From NCBI GenBank assembly GCA_022495995.1, contig JAFEMH010000746.1, positions 1 to 64,000 of the forward strand: 64,000 nucleotides of DNA. Direction: 5' to 3'. Below the pieces are notes generated by a model. The model searched no databases. It was given only the letters and a program-made list of their open reading frames with translations, and was not told the origin of the DNA. Both the position numbers and the translations under genes were made by a program. The DNA comes from Adenophora triphylla var. japonica (taxonomy: Eukaryota; Streptophyta; Magnoliopsida; Asterales; Campanulaceae). Shown in pieces: positions 21,700-32,863 of this stretch (position 1 is its first letter; the number at the start of each line of letters is the position of its first letter).

Positions 21700-22590
21700 A
21701 AAACTTCATACAAAAGAAATTTTACGTGTGTAATGTCAATTATGTGTCATGCTAATAAAAAGAAAAAAATGTGTGTAAAGTCAATTATGTGTCATGCCAA
21801 TAAAAATAAAAAAAATGTCAACATAAAAAAATGTCAACAGATGAAAAAAATGTGTGTAAAGTCAATTATGTGCAGTTACAAATCTCTCCTTCCATCCTTC
21901 TCTCATCCATTTCATTGCAATAATGGATCATACCACTCCATTTCAAATTCTAAGTCTCTTATATACCAATTTTGTCTTAGGGAAAGGGACTAAAGGATAA
22001 GAAAACCTTTTCATTCTATGTGCAACTCAAGCTTCATCTCAAGACCAAAGTTTACGTCAGATCGTCAGCCATATAATTTCTAAAGCATAAAAATTTTAAT
22101 TTAAGAAACATCAGTCGCATAAATATCAAGTCATGCATCAAGTAGCATATCCTTGGGTATGGGAACACCAGATCATTAAAAACATAACCTAACCTAATGT
22201 AACAGAAATAAAGCTTACATTGGGCACATTACAGTCAGAAAACTAAGGACAAAAATCATGCAAACATCAGTCGCATAAATATCAATCATCTTCCCTCTCA
22301 TATAATCAACAGTCAGAAAACTAAGGACAAAATCATGCAAACTTTTTGGACTTTAAAATCACAATCCAAGGATAAACACCAAAGGCACCAAATACTCTTA
22401 AGACATCATTAGCTAAACACACCATGACTGGAGAAGCATCACAGGCCTTAGTGTTTAACAAGAATAACACATGAATTTCTGAAAAAATAATCAAACAGGC
22501 ACATTTCCGTGTCGTTTAAGGAAATCATTTTGTGCTTAGCAACTGCCAAAAATATCATGTCCAAGAGATATGTCCTTCAGAAGCTACCGT
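21700..22590. other. Spacer between tnpA-like gene and extra ORF; short direct repeats
   Basis: No gene is seen. At 21733-21870 units of about 50 bp containing GTCAATTATGTGTCATGC repeat two to three times. At 22108-22140 and 22266-22290 ATCAGTCGCATAAATATCAA recurs, and ACAGTCAGAAAACTAAGGAC recurs at 22230 and 22308, so a segment of about 80-160 bp is tandemly duplicated. Confidence 0.6.
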
Positions 22591-22790
22591 CACAGGGTCT
22601 ATTGTCTCCTGTCACAAGGTCCCTCACAAACTTATCATATTGCACAAGCCCTATTGTCTCCCATCACAGGGTCCCTCGGAAAGGTTGCCCCTACTTTGCA
22701 AGAGACCATTCTTTTGGGAACACCATATTCAAACAATAAGGCCATATTGTCTCCCGTCACAGGGTCCCTTACAAACTTATCATATTGCAC
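22590..22790 (-). repeat. Duplicated segment at the C-terminus of the extra ORF
   Basis: TATTGTCTCC followed by a CACAGGGTCCCT-like sequence occurs three times, near 22600, 22652 and 22745. ACAAACTTATCATATTGCAC occurs twice (22625 and 22770). Within the protein this gives VRDPVTGDN and PRDPVMGDN. The duplication replaced the original 3' end of the gene. Confidence 0.75.
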
Positions 22791-23636
22791 AAGCAAATCC
22801 CGAGAATAAATGCCCATGCCCCCCGTTAATTTCATCACCTCGGGATTTAGGTTTCCCAAACACGCTTCCACAAGCAACGTAATCATCCCCCCTATTGATA
22901 TGTTTCCCTTTTTGCTAAGAGAATATGCCTCACATCTACTAACAAAAATATCAACCCAGTCCGGGATCACTTGCACACTCCTCGACCCCGTTCTCAAGAG
23001 GTTCAACATTGCAACATTAAGTTGGGCTGGCTCTCCATTTGCCAACCAAGACATCGATAATACTCTGTAAAATAACTTCCAGGCCGGGTGAGATAGAGAG
23101 GAAGCCCGCAGATGCTTCTTACTACACGGTAATCCTGTGAGCTCAGAAAAGGAAAAACATCCCGCCCCATCAACTTCCAACAAGTTTCCCCTCAGCTGAT
23201 CAACACCAAAGACTTCCCTCAACTTATCATAGGTCAATCTGTATGCTTTATCATCCAAATTAAATCGAATTGAGTTTGCTTGTGACCCCTTACCTGCCTC
23301 CAACGTTGAAAGGAACTCTAGGGAGTATCTTAAATATGTATCGGCCCTCTTCCCAAGGAAGTTATCTAACCCGACCTGCATCATCAACTCCGTTACTAAT
23401 GTGTCTAAACCCAAATCCCTCAAAACCGGCATATGAAGGAAAGTGGTGACTTGGAATTTTCTACCCTCCAAAATCTTCCATTTTTTCTTCTGAGCAGAGG
23501 TCAATTGGGTTAAACCCATATACGGAAATGATGCATTAGGAGGAGTAAGAACATTAGGGACTACGGGTTGCGGGTTTTGTCTAACCCTCTTGTTGCTACT
23601 TCCACCCCCTCTAGCGTCTCTCTCCTTAGGAGGCAT
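22635..23636 (-). CDS. Extra CACTA-borne ORF, ATHILA-ORF1-like, about 333 residues
   Basis: The start is set at the ATG at 23636 (MPPKERDARGGGSSNKRVR), which gives a basic, disordered N-terminus; the in-frame upstream Met would add a hydrophobic stretch within the likely 5' leader. The body has FPYMGLTQLTSAQKKKW, YLRYSLEFLSTLEAG, IRFNLDDKAYRLTYDKLREV and FSELTGLPCSKKHLR. This resembles the plant ATHILA ORF1/putative transposon protein families (PF03078-like), a judgement by eye. It lies between TNP2 and the tnpA-like gene on the same strand, where simple CACTA elements have no gene. The C-terminus repeats a DPVTGDN-type motif (see 22590-22790). A TATATATA box lies about 110 bases upstream. 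Function unknown. Confidence 0.65.
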   Translation of the reverse strand: MPPKERDARGGGSSNKRVRQNPQPVVPNVLTPPNASFPYMGLTQLTSAQKKKWKILEGRKFQVTTFLHMPVLRDLGLDTLVTELMMQVGLDNFLGKRADTYLRYSLEFLSTLEAGKGSQANSIRFNLDDKAYRLTYDKLREVFGVDQLRGNLLEVDGAGCFSFSELTGLPCSKKHLRASSLSHPAWKLFYRVLSMSWLANGEPAQLNVAMLNLLRTGSRSVQVIPDWVDIFVSRCEAYSLSKKGNISIGGMITLLVEACLGNLNPEVMKLTGGMGIYSRDLLVQYDKFVRDPVTGDNMALLFEYGVPKRMVSCKVGATFPRDPVMGDNRACAI

Positions 23637-23744
23637 AATTATCACCACAAAATTCACAAAGTGCAACAATAAACACACCACCACAATCAAATTCTCTTTC
23701 CAATTCCCAACCGAACCACCACACTACAGTTTCAGCACAACCCA

Positions 23745-23757
23745 CCTATATATAAGA
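23745..23757 (-). promoter_or_regulatory. TATA box upstream of the extra ORF
   Basis: The minus strand reads TTATATATAGG about 110 bases before the ATG at 23636. This fits a plant TATA box, judged from sequence only. Confidence 0.45.
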
Positions 23758-23764
23758 CGGAGAG

Positions 23765-23960
23765 ACACAAATTTTAGTAATAACATTGTCTTAGTAAATA
23801 GTATGCAAATAAGATCTAAACAAATACATATTATATAGAAGTAACAATATTAATATTCAACCATACAAAAGTAACAAGTTTGATTGAAACATGAAACATA
23901 AGTAATAACATTGTCTTAGTAAATAGTAAGCAAATAAGATCTAAACAAATACTAGTCAAA
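23765..23960. repeat. Direct repeat between TNP2 end and extra ORF
   Basis: AGTAATAACATTGTCTTAGT with the following AAATAGTA, GCAAATAAGATC and TAAACAAATA occurs at 23779-23828 and 23901-23950. A shorter version is at 21126-21160. Confidence 0.7.
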
Positions 23961-26563
23961 CTAATCATCATCATTATTGACCATATCAACATCATCATTA
24001 TCGGCCATATCAACAGCAACATCATTGATATTAGTAGTTTCAATCTCGACCCCATCAACTCCCTCTCGCACCCACGATGCTTCTTCGTTAGCAACATTTT
24101 CATCCAGATCTTGTGAGCAAAATGGTACCAATTGTGGAATCGAATCTGAAACTTGTTTATCATCATTTGAATATATGTCAAAACTATCTCTTAGTGTAAT
24201 CCTCATCACAACTTTCCAATCACTTTCTATAGGATCTTTAACATACCAAACTTGCTCAGCTTGAGATGCTAATATGAATGGTTCATCACCAACTCGATTA
24301 TCCTTATACAACTTGTGATTGGAGTTTACAAGAGTAAATTTTTGCTCATCTTCCATCTTGCCTGTCCGGTTATCAACTCAATCACATTTAAACAATACAA
24401 ATCTTATTGAGTTGCTATAACGAATTTCAAGGATCTCAATCAACTCCCCATAGAAGTTAACATCCCCTACAATGGGATTATTATCCTCTCGGCTTGCAAA
24501 ACTTGTCACACTTGCATTTAGCATGACTCCACTATTTTGAGTTTTCCTCCATCTATCGACATCCTTCACTCGAAATCGAAAACCATTTATTATGTAAGAC
24601 TTAAACCGCCTCGCATCCATATGAGTACCCAATGCAAGACTTTTAATTCTTTCGAGCACTACATCTTTCGTCGTGCATACCTTTTATAAAAAACAAAATT
24701 TAATAAGAAAATATTTAAAACGATAAATTGAAAGTATCATATGAAAGTGGTTTCATACTTACATAATCCTTAAACCAGCTAACAAACTTATCATTATGTT
24801 CTTTCTCTATAAGATGTCGTTGATTACGAGGTAGTATCTCCCTCAAATGTGCACGATGCATTCTGAGCATATTGGAAATATGAATTAAGTATTAATTTAA
24901 AATATAAAAGATATAAGGAATGTAAGCCTCATGTAAGGAATCACTTACTCTAGGTATTATTCAACATCTTCAGTATTGAAAAGCACATATCTATGCGCTT
25001 GTACTTGTGTGATGTAAATAAGGGTAATTACCTCTTCTTTTCCAACAAAGCGGCCTAACTCGTCACCTTCATCATCATTTCTTCTAGGACGATTGAACTT
25101 TGTCTTAATGTCATCCAAATATTGCGTACAAAAAGTCATGCATTATTTAGCCACAATTTTTAGCTATGGAGGCCTCGGGGTGGGCTCGATTTCGAACATA
25201 TAATTTTAATGTAAGTAGAAACCTATAAAAACATTTACTTATGCTAAACCAGATGTAAAAATGAATTTAACTTTTTTCAAAGTAAATTTAATATGGATGT
25301 ACCTCTCTACCGGATACATCCAACGAAATTGTATTGGGCCTGCTAGCAAGGCCTCCTCGGCTAAATGCACCGGCAAGTACTCCATAACATCAAAGAAAGC
25401 TGGTGGGAATATTTTCTCGAGAGCGCATAGTGTGACAGCCATCCGATCTTATATCTTTTCGAGATCATTAAGTGTATTCACCTTTAAGGATAATTGCCTA
25501 AAGAAATTTGCCAACTCAATGATGGCTTTTACAACAGAAGTAGGCAACGCTTTTCGAACAGCTAAAGGGAGTAGTTGTTGGAGCAAAATATGACTATCAT
25601 GGCTCTTAAGACCCCAAATAGCTCTTTCCTCTAGATGTACACAACGAGATATGTTTGACGAGTAGCATCAGGGACTTTGACTCCCTTTAAAACTTTCAAG
25701 AATGTGTCTTTATGCTTCTTACTCATTGTGAACTGAGCCGGAGGCATAATTTCTTTGCGAGATGGAAGCATTTGTAGATGCAATGGTTTCCGAATGTTCA
25801 TCTCTTTAAGGTCTCTTCTTGCTTTCTCACTATCTTTTGATTTCGCCACAGTACCTAACAGAGTATGTAGCACATTATCACACACATTTTTTTCAATGTG
25901 CATAACATCAAGATTATGACGAACATGATTATTTGCCCAATATGGAAACTCAAAGAAGATACTCCTCTTTTTCCTATTGTAACACAACTTAGGAACCTTT
26001 CTCTTCTCCAACTTGGCTTGTTGCTTCTCACCCTCTTCTCTTTTTCTCTTTTTAATAACATCTTCTATTTTATACTCTGTTTCCATATTTTCAACTTGTT
26101 TAAGCAATTTTGTTCCAAACAATAACTTGGGCTTATCTCTCACTTCATGAGTACCATCAAAAGAGCTTTTATCCTTACGAAAAGCATGACTCCTAGGCAA
26201 GAAGCGTCGATGACCAATATAACAATACTTGCCACCATGATCAAACCATCGTGCTTGAGGTCTCACATTGCAATAAGGGCAAGCATATTCACCTTTAGTG
26301 CTCCATCCAGACAACATTGCATATGTAAGAAAGTCATTTATTGTCCATAAAGTGAAGCTCGTAAAGTAAATAACTCGTTCCTTGATGCATCATAAGTTGA
26401 TATACCATCTTCCCACAATTTCTTCAACTCATCAATTAACGGTTAGAGATACACATCTATCTTGTTGCCCGGCCCTTTTGGGCCTTGAGTAAGCACCGAC
26501 AAGAAGAAATATGGCTGTTTCATGCATAACCAAGGTGGAAGATTGTATGGTATAAGCACAACC
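23961..26563 (-). pseudogene. TNP2-type CACTA transposase, C-terminal part
   Basis: It resumes at the A3 insertion site with VLIPYNLPPWLCMKQPYF and GPKGPGNKIDVYL, a hallmark of transposase family tnp2 (PF02992). Next are YAMLSGWSTKGEYACPYC (CXXC), HRRFLPRSHAFR and NLDVMHIEKNVCDNVL. Then come the DUF4218 segment CALEKIFPPAFFDVMEYLP (25442-25239) and RPRRNDDEGDELGR with AHRYVLFNTEDVE (25139-24957). The DUF4216 segment AHTMDAR/SYIINGFRFRVKD is at about 24659-24378, and an acidic tail ends at 23961. Stops occur after IDVYL and in EKI/DRMAV, with frameshifts near 26320 and 25631. The gene would encode the catalytic transposase that cuts and joins CACTA ends. Confidence 0.92.
26559..26563. repeat. 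Left target site duplication of A3 (CAACC)
   Basis: CAACC directly precedes TGTAGACACC at 26564 and recurs at 54521-54525 directly after the 3' LTR. Both lie inside TNP2 coding sequence. Confidence 0.95.
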
Positions 26564-27577
26564 TGTAGACACCCCATTCTGAACTCATAACTACATGATT
26601 ACACTACTCTTCATCTCTTTTTTATGTTTTGATGAAAGCATATCAGTTTCGTCATGTTTCGTTAAGTTTCTAACTAACCTCGTTAGTTTTGGACCTAACT
26701 GACTAACGGAACAACTGAAGAGGAAAAAATAGTCATCAGACTAGTTATCTCGCACGAGATATCATATCTCGCGCGAGATATCCCCTCGATAGGATGTGCA
26801 GAAATCACTCTCCTTCTCCGTTTCAAACTCTCTTTTTGGATAAAACCTTATCAATTCGGGTATCCAATCGGGCGAGATTACGGAACCTTCCTAGGGGATT
26901 TTACCTCTCCACCTTCACCTCTCCAACCTCCTATAAATACTGGATGACTTTCAGTGTTTCGGAGGTCGACAATTCTGATCCTTGATCAAGAACACACACA
27001 ACACACACAATTTGTTGGTTTCTTTCCACGAAAGACTCCTTCAAATCACTTACAAAACAACTCCCAAAGTTTGTTCATCAACCTTGTTGATTAGCAAACA
27101 TCGAAGCCCGAATCAAAGGACCAAGGCGAAGCTCCGTCCGCATCAAGATCCAAGTCTAGGATCGAGGCGAAGCTCTGTCCGTATCAAGTTTCAACTCTAA
27201 ACTTGAGTCGAAACTCTGTCCGAATCTCTCCTCAAAAGGTAATCATCCTTTAACTTTCGTTTCTCTTCTCAACCTCTCTATTGATTTTAAATTAGTGTAA
27301 TCCCATTAAAATGATTAGCTTAGAGTCCCTTCAGTCAATGAAGGCGATCTCGAAGCATACAATCCGACATTCCTAATCAAGGAATTGATTAGGGTTTATT
27401 TGTTCTTCTTTAATTATTTTATTAAAAAGATTGAAAACCTCTCTTTTCTTTAGCAAGACCGATCTCCGGATTGGGTAAAATGGATGCTCCTTGACCTACC
27501 CATTTCATAACCTAAGCCCCGAACCCAAATCTCTTTCAAAATGGTTTTCCTATTTTCTCCAATCGAATAATATAGGT
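26564..27577 (+). repeat. 5' LTR of A3, 3' end deleted
   Basis: It starts TGTAGACACC and matches 53459-54475 closely. At TATAGGT (27571-27577) it jumps to an A-rich stretch and then to leader sequence. The last 45 or so LTR bases, the primer site and about 80 bases of leader are missing. TATAAATA is near 26933 and U3 palindromes at 26749-26786. Confidence 0.9.
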
Positions 27578-28932
27578 TTTCAAAAAAAAGAGAGGTTTTC
27601 AAAAAAAAATTGTAAATTCGATTTTCTGCTCTCAGATGAGGCATATCTCGCACGAGATATCATATCTCGCGCGAGATATCGCCTCGGCAATCTGGTTGTT
27701 TTCTGGTTTCTCCCGTTCATCTCATAATCCAAGACGAGAGCCGAACATGCAAGGGGGATCCCAGAATTCATTATCTGCAGAGTTCCCACATCTTAAGGCC
27801 TCCCTTAAGGTGTAGAACTCGAATCTTTATTTCATTTAAATAATTGATTATTATTTATGAACTGCGTGCGATTGGGTTTTATTTAATTAAAGTCCGGTCC
27901 ATTGGGAATTCGGGAGTTGTAAATTGAATTATTTATCTCTCTTTATCTATCTTTATGTGGAACTACGATGGCCTGAGTCTTCCTAAATTGGGAGAAACGT
28001 AGACAACCACTTGGTGCGGTCACTATCTGTTTTTTCTTTTAGTTTCAAAAAAAAAATCTCTATTTTACTCTATCACCTAGATTGACTCTCACACACGCGC
28101 ACTCATGATATAACTGTCATTGCACTACATACCCTCTATAAACCCAGGACCCACACTAAGGACGGATGACGGTAACCACCTAGTCGACGGTCTCTCCGAA
28201 GTTGGACCATCCCACTTCGCGTATTCAATCCACCTAGATTGTCATATCGCGGGGAGCCTAGCCTTCCAGCCCTGCATCGCCACATCTTCATGTAAAATTG
28301 ACTCGGTAATCTTTCTTGTCTTTGACCAAAATAAAGCTAATGTAAAATTGACTATCGAGAAAGGATTCAGAAAAGTCCCTTCGGAAAAAGAAAAAGTCCC
28401 TTCGGAAATGTCCCTTCGAAATGACCCTTTCGGAAGTCCCTTTAAAGAAAAAAAATCCTTCCGAACAGTTTTACATGGCTTTGTTTTACAAAGAATGGTT
28501 AATTACCGAGTCCCTAGGTTTGGTTTGAATTATGTATACCTGCAAGATTTACCTAGGATGCTAGATAGAAAACGGTATTTGTCCGTCCGACCATGAATTT
28601 AGGAAATAAAAAGAAGAAAAATCCATCTTTCCGAATGGTTGTCTCGTGCGAGATCACCTAGTCTCGCGCGAGATATTAATTGCAGATTTCGTGTTTGTGA
28701 TTGATAATCGATGTGCGCTCCCTCCTTGAGTCAAAACTCCGTCTCTAATAAAAATAAAACTTCAAAAAAAATCACTCGTTAGGTAATTTTAACCATCATC
28801 CTTTTCTCCATCTAGGATCGTTTGGGGCTAATATTCGAAAAAGACGTTTCGTTAGGATATCTCGAGTTCATCTCTAAGGTCGTCAAGCCCCCTTACCTCT
28901 CCAACGGTAACAACTCAATTCTTTCCGACACG
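27578..28932 (+). other. Leader of A3
   Basis: No gene is seen. It includes ATCTCG/CGAGAT palindrome pairs at 27643-27680 and 28640-28677 and direct repeats around TCCCTTCGGAAA (28375-28450). It matches 10842-12200 reversed. An open frame at 28120-28596 has no recognisable motif and is not matched by an open frame in A2. Confidence 0.75.
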
Positions 28933-30015
28933 ATGAATTCCGAAGCACTCAAAAAGGAAATTGAGGATCAAAGGATTCGATATAAAGAAATGCTACAAGC
29001 CCAAGCCGATGAAATGGAGGCCCGATTAGAACTTGAAAGGAGAATCCAAGCCGGGGAAATGAAAGCCATGGTTGACGAACTCCAAGCCATGAAACTACAA
29101 TTGGCCGAATTAAGCTCCAAGAGGGAAAGCAAGGACGAACCCCTTACCATGGCAATGCTAGAAAAGAAACTTGCATCCCTCGATGTGAGCAAGAGAGCCT
29201 CGCTCTCTATCGACTATGACACCCTTCGTCAATCCATGTCAAAGCTTCCTAGAAAGTACAAGACACCCGACATTGCAAAATTCAATGGTTCTACTTGCCC
29301 TAAAGCTCATTTGGAAACCTACTCTTGGGCCATGCTACCTATGGGTGTCGATGACAACTTGCTAGTTCAATGCTTCCCTCAAACTCTCGATGGTGCCGCT
29401 AGAGATTGGTACATGAATCTTCCACTCTCCACAAGGCTTGATTGGCCACTCGCCAGTCGTGCCTTCCAAGAGCAATATGAGGACAACTCCACTTACCGCA
29501 CCACTAAGAGAGACCTTGAGCAAACCAAGCAACTTCCGAATGAATCATTCGCAGACTTCGTCAAAAGATGGAGGGCCAAACTGATTGAAATTGTTGATAG
29601 GCCAAGCCTAGATGAACAAATTCATATCCTACTTCAATGTCTCCGCGAAGAGTACCAAGAGAAGCTTGCCGGCAATTACTTCCCTAGTTTCCTCGAACTC
29701 CATAAATCGGGCCTTAGAGTTGATGAATTGATCCTTCTTAGAAAGAATTCAGAAAAGGAGAATCGTCCAATAAAGGGGAGCATCGGTCGTACCTATCATG
29801 ATTTTGGAGGGACTACTCTTAAGGAGATGTTCGATGATCTAGTAGGCCAAAGAAAATTGAAGCCAATGGAGGACTATCATCCTAAGAAAATGAGAGAAGA
29901 TTGGGACCACGACAAATTTTGCGATTACCATCAGTTTAGCGGTCATGACACCAATAATTGCTACAATTTGAGGGATGCCATCCAAGACTTGTATGAAGCC
30001 GGCAAGATCAACTGA
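28933..30015 (+). CDS. Family A gag, copy A3, intact, 360 residues
   Basis: The start is placed at the ATG at 28933 (MNSEALKKEIEDQRIRYKEM), shared with copy A2; the frame is open upstream but without an ATG in context. Residues 1-65 form an amphipathic, charged coiled coil. The Retrotrans_gag core follows (FNGSTCPKAHLETYSWAMLP, DWYMNLPLSTRLDWPLA, ESFADFVKRWRAKLIEI). The tail has FCDYHQFSGHDTNNCYNL, a Cys/His pattern typical of Tat/Athila-type gag. The Lys/Ser linker of A2 (about 57 residues) is precisely absent, leaving SSKRESKDEP. This is the only family A gag here without stops or frameshifts. It lies about 460 bases before the element B insertion. Confidence 0.88.
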   Translation: MNSEALKKEIEDQRIRYKEMLQAQADEMEARLELERRIQAGEMKAMVDELQAMKLQLAELSSKRESKDEPLTMAMLEKKLASLDVSKRASLSIDYDTLRQSMSKLPRKYKTPDIAKFNGSTCPKAHLETYSWAMLPMGVDDNLLVQCFPQTLDGAARDWYMNLPLSTRLDWPLASRAFQEQYEDNSTYRTTKRDLEQTKQLPNESFADFVKRWRAKLIEIVDRPSLDEQIHILLQCLREEYQEKLAGNYFPSFLELHKSGLRVDELILLRKNSEKENRPIKGSIGRTYHDFGGTTLKEMFDDLVGQRKLKPMEDYHPKKMREDWDHDKFCDYHQFSGHDTNNCYNLRDAIQDLYEAGKIN

Positions 30016-30473
30016 AGCATCACCACCTTGGGGCTCCGATTGTCCTCTCCTTTTTTTTCCTTTGAAAAAAAAAATAGATTAGGTAAACTTCCTAGTATGT
30101 TCTCGAAGAGTCGTTCTGTCATTCTAGTCCATCTCTATCCTCTCTAGTTTGTGTCAAGTGAACTATCGAGTCTGTTTCAAATTTCCTTATCAATAAAAGT
30201 TAGCTCTTTATCCTAAACACTTTCCCAAGAGTTGTTTTTCTTTATGAATATCATTTGATCTATGTTGAATAGTGGACCCTCATTCCTTAATGCATCACGA
30301 AAAATAGAAACATCTAAACAAGTTTGAAATGAAAACTATCCTTAGAAGGCTTAAGGCTAAACATTACTCATGTTGAAAGTCGAAGATCAACAAACGAAGG
30401 AAGCCAAAGGCACTACTATCAGCATTCATCCCAAGAAGAGTGGGGGCTACTCAATTCAAGGCTTTGAGAGTAC
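30016..30473 (+). other. Start of A3 3' non-coding region
   Basis: It matches 1014-1494 of A1 and 9624-9180 of A2. A purine tract follows the gag stop. The sequence is interrupted at AGTAC by element B and continues at 48863. Confidence 0.8.
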
Positions 30474-32843
30474 TGTAAGTACCCAAATCCGGATCGTCAA
30501 AATCCGTTAAAAGTTAACCGGAACCCGTTAAGTTCCCCGTTCTCGAGTCAACGAGACATCACGGGACTGCCCCGTGCATCCTGACATCAAAGTGTACTCA
30601 ACACACGTTATCACATGTAAAAGTATGGCTTTCCCCGAAAAACGTACTTTTCGGGGTCTTCCGGGATTAGATTTCCCGTTTTCGAGCGTCTCGACCTTCC
30701 GGAGGTCATAACTCCCTCATACGAACTCCGTTTTGGGCCCACCACATATCAAATCGAACGCGAGAACAAGATCTACGTATGTAACTTGTTCAAATCAGGA
30801 AATATAGCCAATTTCAGGAACAGTCCAGCCGGACTCTTTCTGCAGCTTAAATACGTGTCCAAGACGTGTCAAACTCAAGGCCAAATGACCAAAATATCCC
30901 CAAATTCAGTCCAAGTCCGGCCGGACTCTTTCTGCCGGACAGAAAACCATCAGGCTAAGCAACATTGCTTCCTCACTAAGCAAACCTACCTTAACCCCCA
31001 AGTATTTCCCCCCTCCTCCATGTTTTTTCACCTATAAATACTCTTCCCATCCTTCATTTCAAACACACCTTTTCCTTCTCTCTCCACCCCAAGCTTCAAA
31101 GCTTGTCTTTCTTCCGCTCTTCGGGGGCCCTCGTGCTACTCGTCGGCGGAATTCTCTACTCTTCGGGGGCCCTCGTGCTACTCGTCGGTAGATTCTGATC
31201 GTAGGCTAAACCGACACAAGTCGAAACGCGCCCCAATCCCTTGTAGGTTTCTAAGCACCAAATAAAAGGGAAACTCTGCCCAAACACTTCCGAAACACCT
31301 TTCAAACACCTTTCCGTATCCCGTATACGCCCACCGAGCCAAAGGAGCCGACCCTAGCCATAGGTAGCTCCCTCTCTCACTCTCAAAATGTAGACGCCTC
31401 CGTCTAACGGGGTCCGATACGTTTTAGCCCCCCGATCCTCTTCTCTTCCCGTAAGAGAAGTAATCACGGGTTAAAACGGCGTTCTGACCCCGTTCCGTTT
31501 ACTTTTTATGTCATTTACCATTCCGGATCGATCGATCCGTTGATTGTCATTTACTTTCTGTCATTTACAATTCCGAGCCGATTGGCCTCGTTGATCGTCA
31601 TTTACAATTCCGAGCCGATTGGCCTCGTTGATCTGTCATTTACAATTCCGAGCCGATTGGCCTCGTTGATCGTCATTTACAATTCCGAGCCGATTGGCCT
31701 CGTTGATCGTCATTTACGATTCCGGATCGTTTGATTCCGTTGATACCGCACTTTAAATACTGTCATTTATAAAGTCCGACCCGTTTGGATCGTGATAGTA
31801 TTTACTTTTCAAAGTCCGAGTCGCAACCCGATTCGTTGATCGCATATCATTTAATACGCATTTTTCCCGTAAAAATCGTTAACAATGTAATGCCCGGTTC
31901 AAAACCGGAGTTCGTCCGTCGAACTCTCTTTCTAAACGCGCGAAATGACGTTCGGCCTCCGAACGCTCATCTTCAAACTCAAAACCGCCATTTGACACTC
32001 AAAATCATTTAATACGCATTTTTCTCGTAAAAATCGTTAACAATGACTCGCCCGGTTCAAAAAGCCGGAGTTCGACCTTCGAATTCCTTTTCAACTCAAA
32101 GCCGACGTTTGCCACGCAAACGCTCATTTCAAACTCAAAGTCGACGTTTGCCACGCAAACGCTCATTTCAACTCAAAGTCGACGTTTGCCACGCAAACGC
32201 TCATTTCAAACTCAAAATCGACGTTTGCCACGCAAACGCTCTTTTCAAACTCAAAATCGACGTTTGCCATGCAAACGCTCATTTCAAAATCGACGTTTGC
32301 CACGCAAATGCTCATTTCAACTCAAAATCGACGTTTGCCACGCAAACGCTCATTTCAAACTCAAAACCGACATTTGTCATTCAAACGCTCGTCTTTTCAA
32401 ACAAAGTCACCTAATCAACGTTTGTCATTCAAACCAAGATTAAGCTTGTCATTCAAGCCCCCATTTCAAAAGACACACACACACACACACGATTTCGAGA
32501 AAGGTAGAAAGACTCGTCATGCGAGGCGTTTCGGGCGATCTCGTAATACTCTACCCGAAACGTAACGTGACCTCCGAACCTAACAATCTCTGGTACTAAA
32601 AGCTTTTTACTCGTTTTTGCTACCAATAAAAATGATCCCCTGTTTTCAAAGCCTTTTCCTAAGTTTTTGCTACCAATAAAAACGACACCTTTTTCACAAT
32701 AGCCGTTTCTCAACGTTTGGGCTCAAAAAACAAAACCACGTGGCGACTCCTCATTTTCCTTCCCATGAAGCGAGGTCTCAGACACCAACCCTCCGCGAAA
32801 GACAACCGCGTTTCGCGTCCGCGCGAAATCCCGGGTAATTTCA
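30474..32843 (+). repeat. 5' LTR of element B
   Basis: It begins TGTAAGTACCC and ends GGGTAATTTCA. Landmarks are a TATAAATA box (31033-31040), a direct duplication around CTCTTCGGGGGCCCTCGTGC (31117-31190), four copies of a unit with CGAGCCGATTGGCCTCG (31560-31710), and seven units with CGTTTGCCACGCAAACG (32102-32364). There is also a CA microsatellite (32472-32490) and an internal TGGCGACTCC (32741-32750) that copies the start of the primer site. Confidence 0.94.
31033..31040 (+). promoter_or_regulatory. TATA box in element B 5' LTR
   Basis: TATAAATA lies in a C/T-rich context, at the same relative place as 47052-47059 in the 3' LTR. It is the likely promoter for the element's RNA. Confidence 0.6.
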
Positions 32844-32845
32844 GT

Positions 32846-32863
32846 TGGCGACTCCGCTGGGGA
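32846..32863 (+). other. Primer binding site of element B
   Basis: TGGCGACTCCGCTGGGGA starts two bases after the LTR. It differs by one base from the family A primer site, so both families probably prime from the same tRNA. Confidence 0.87.

Noticed and set aside
28120..28596. 158-residue frame in A3 leader
   Set aside because: The matching region of A2 is not open and no motif is visible.
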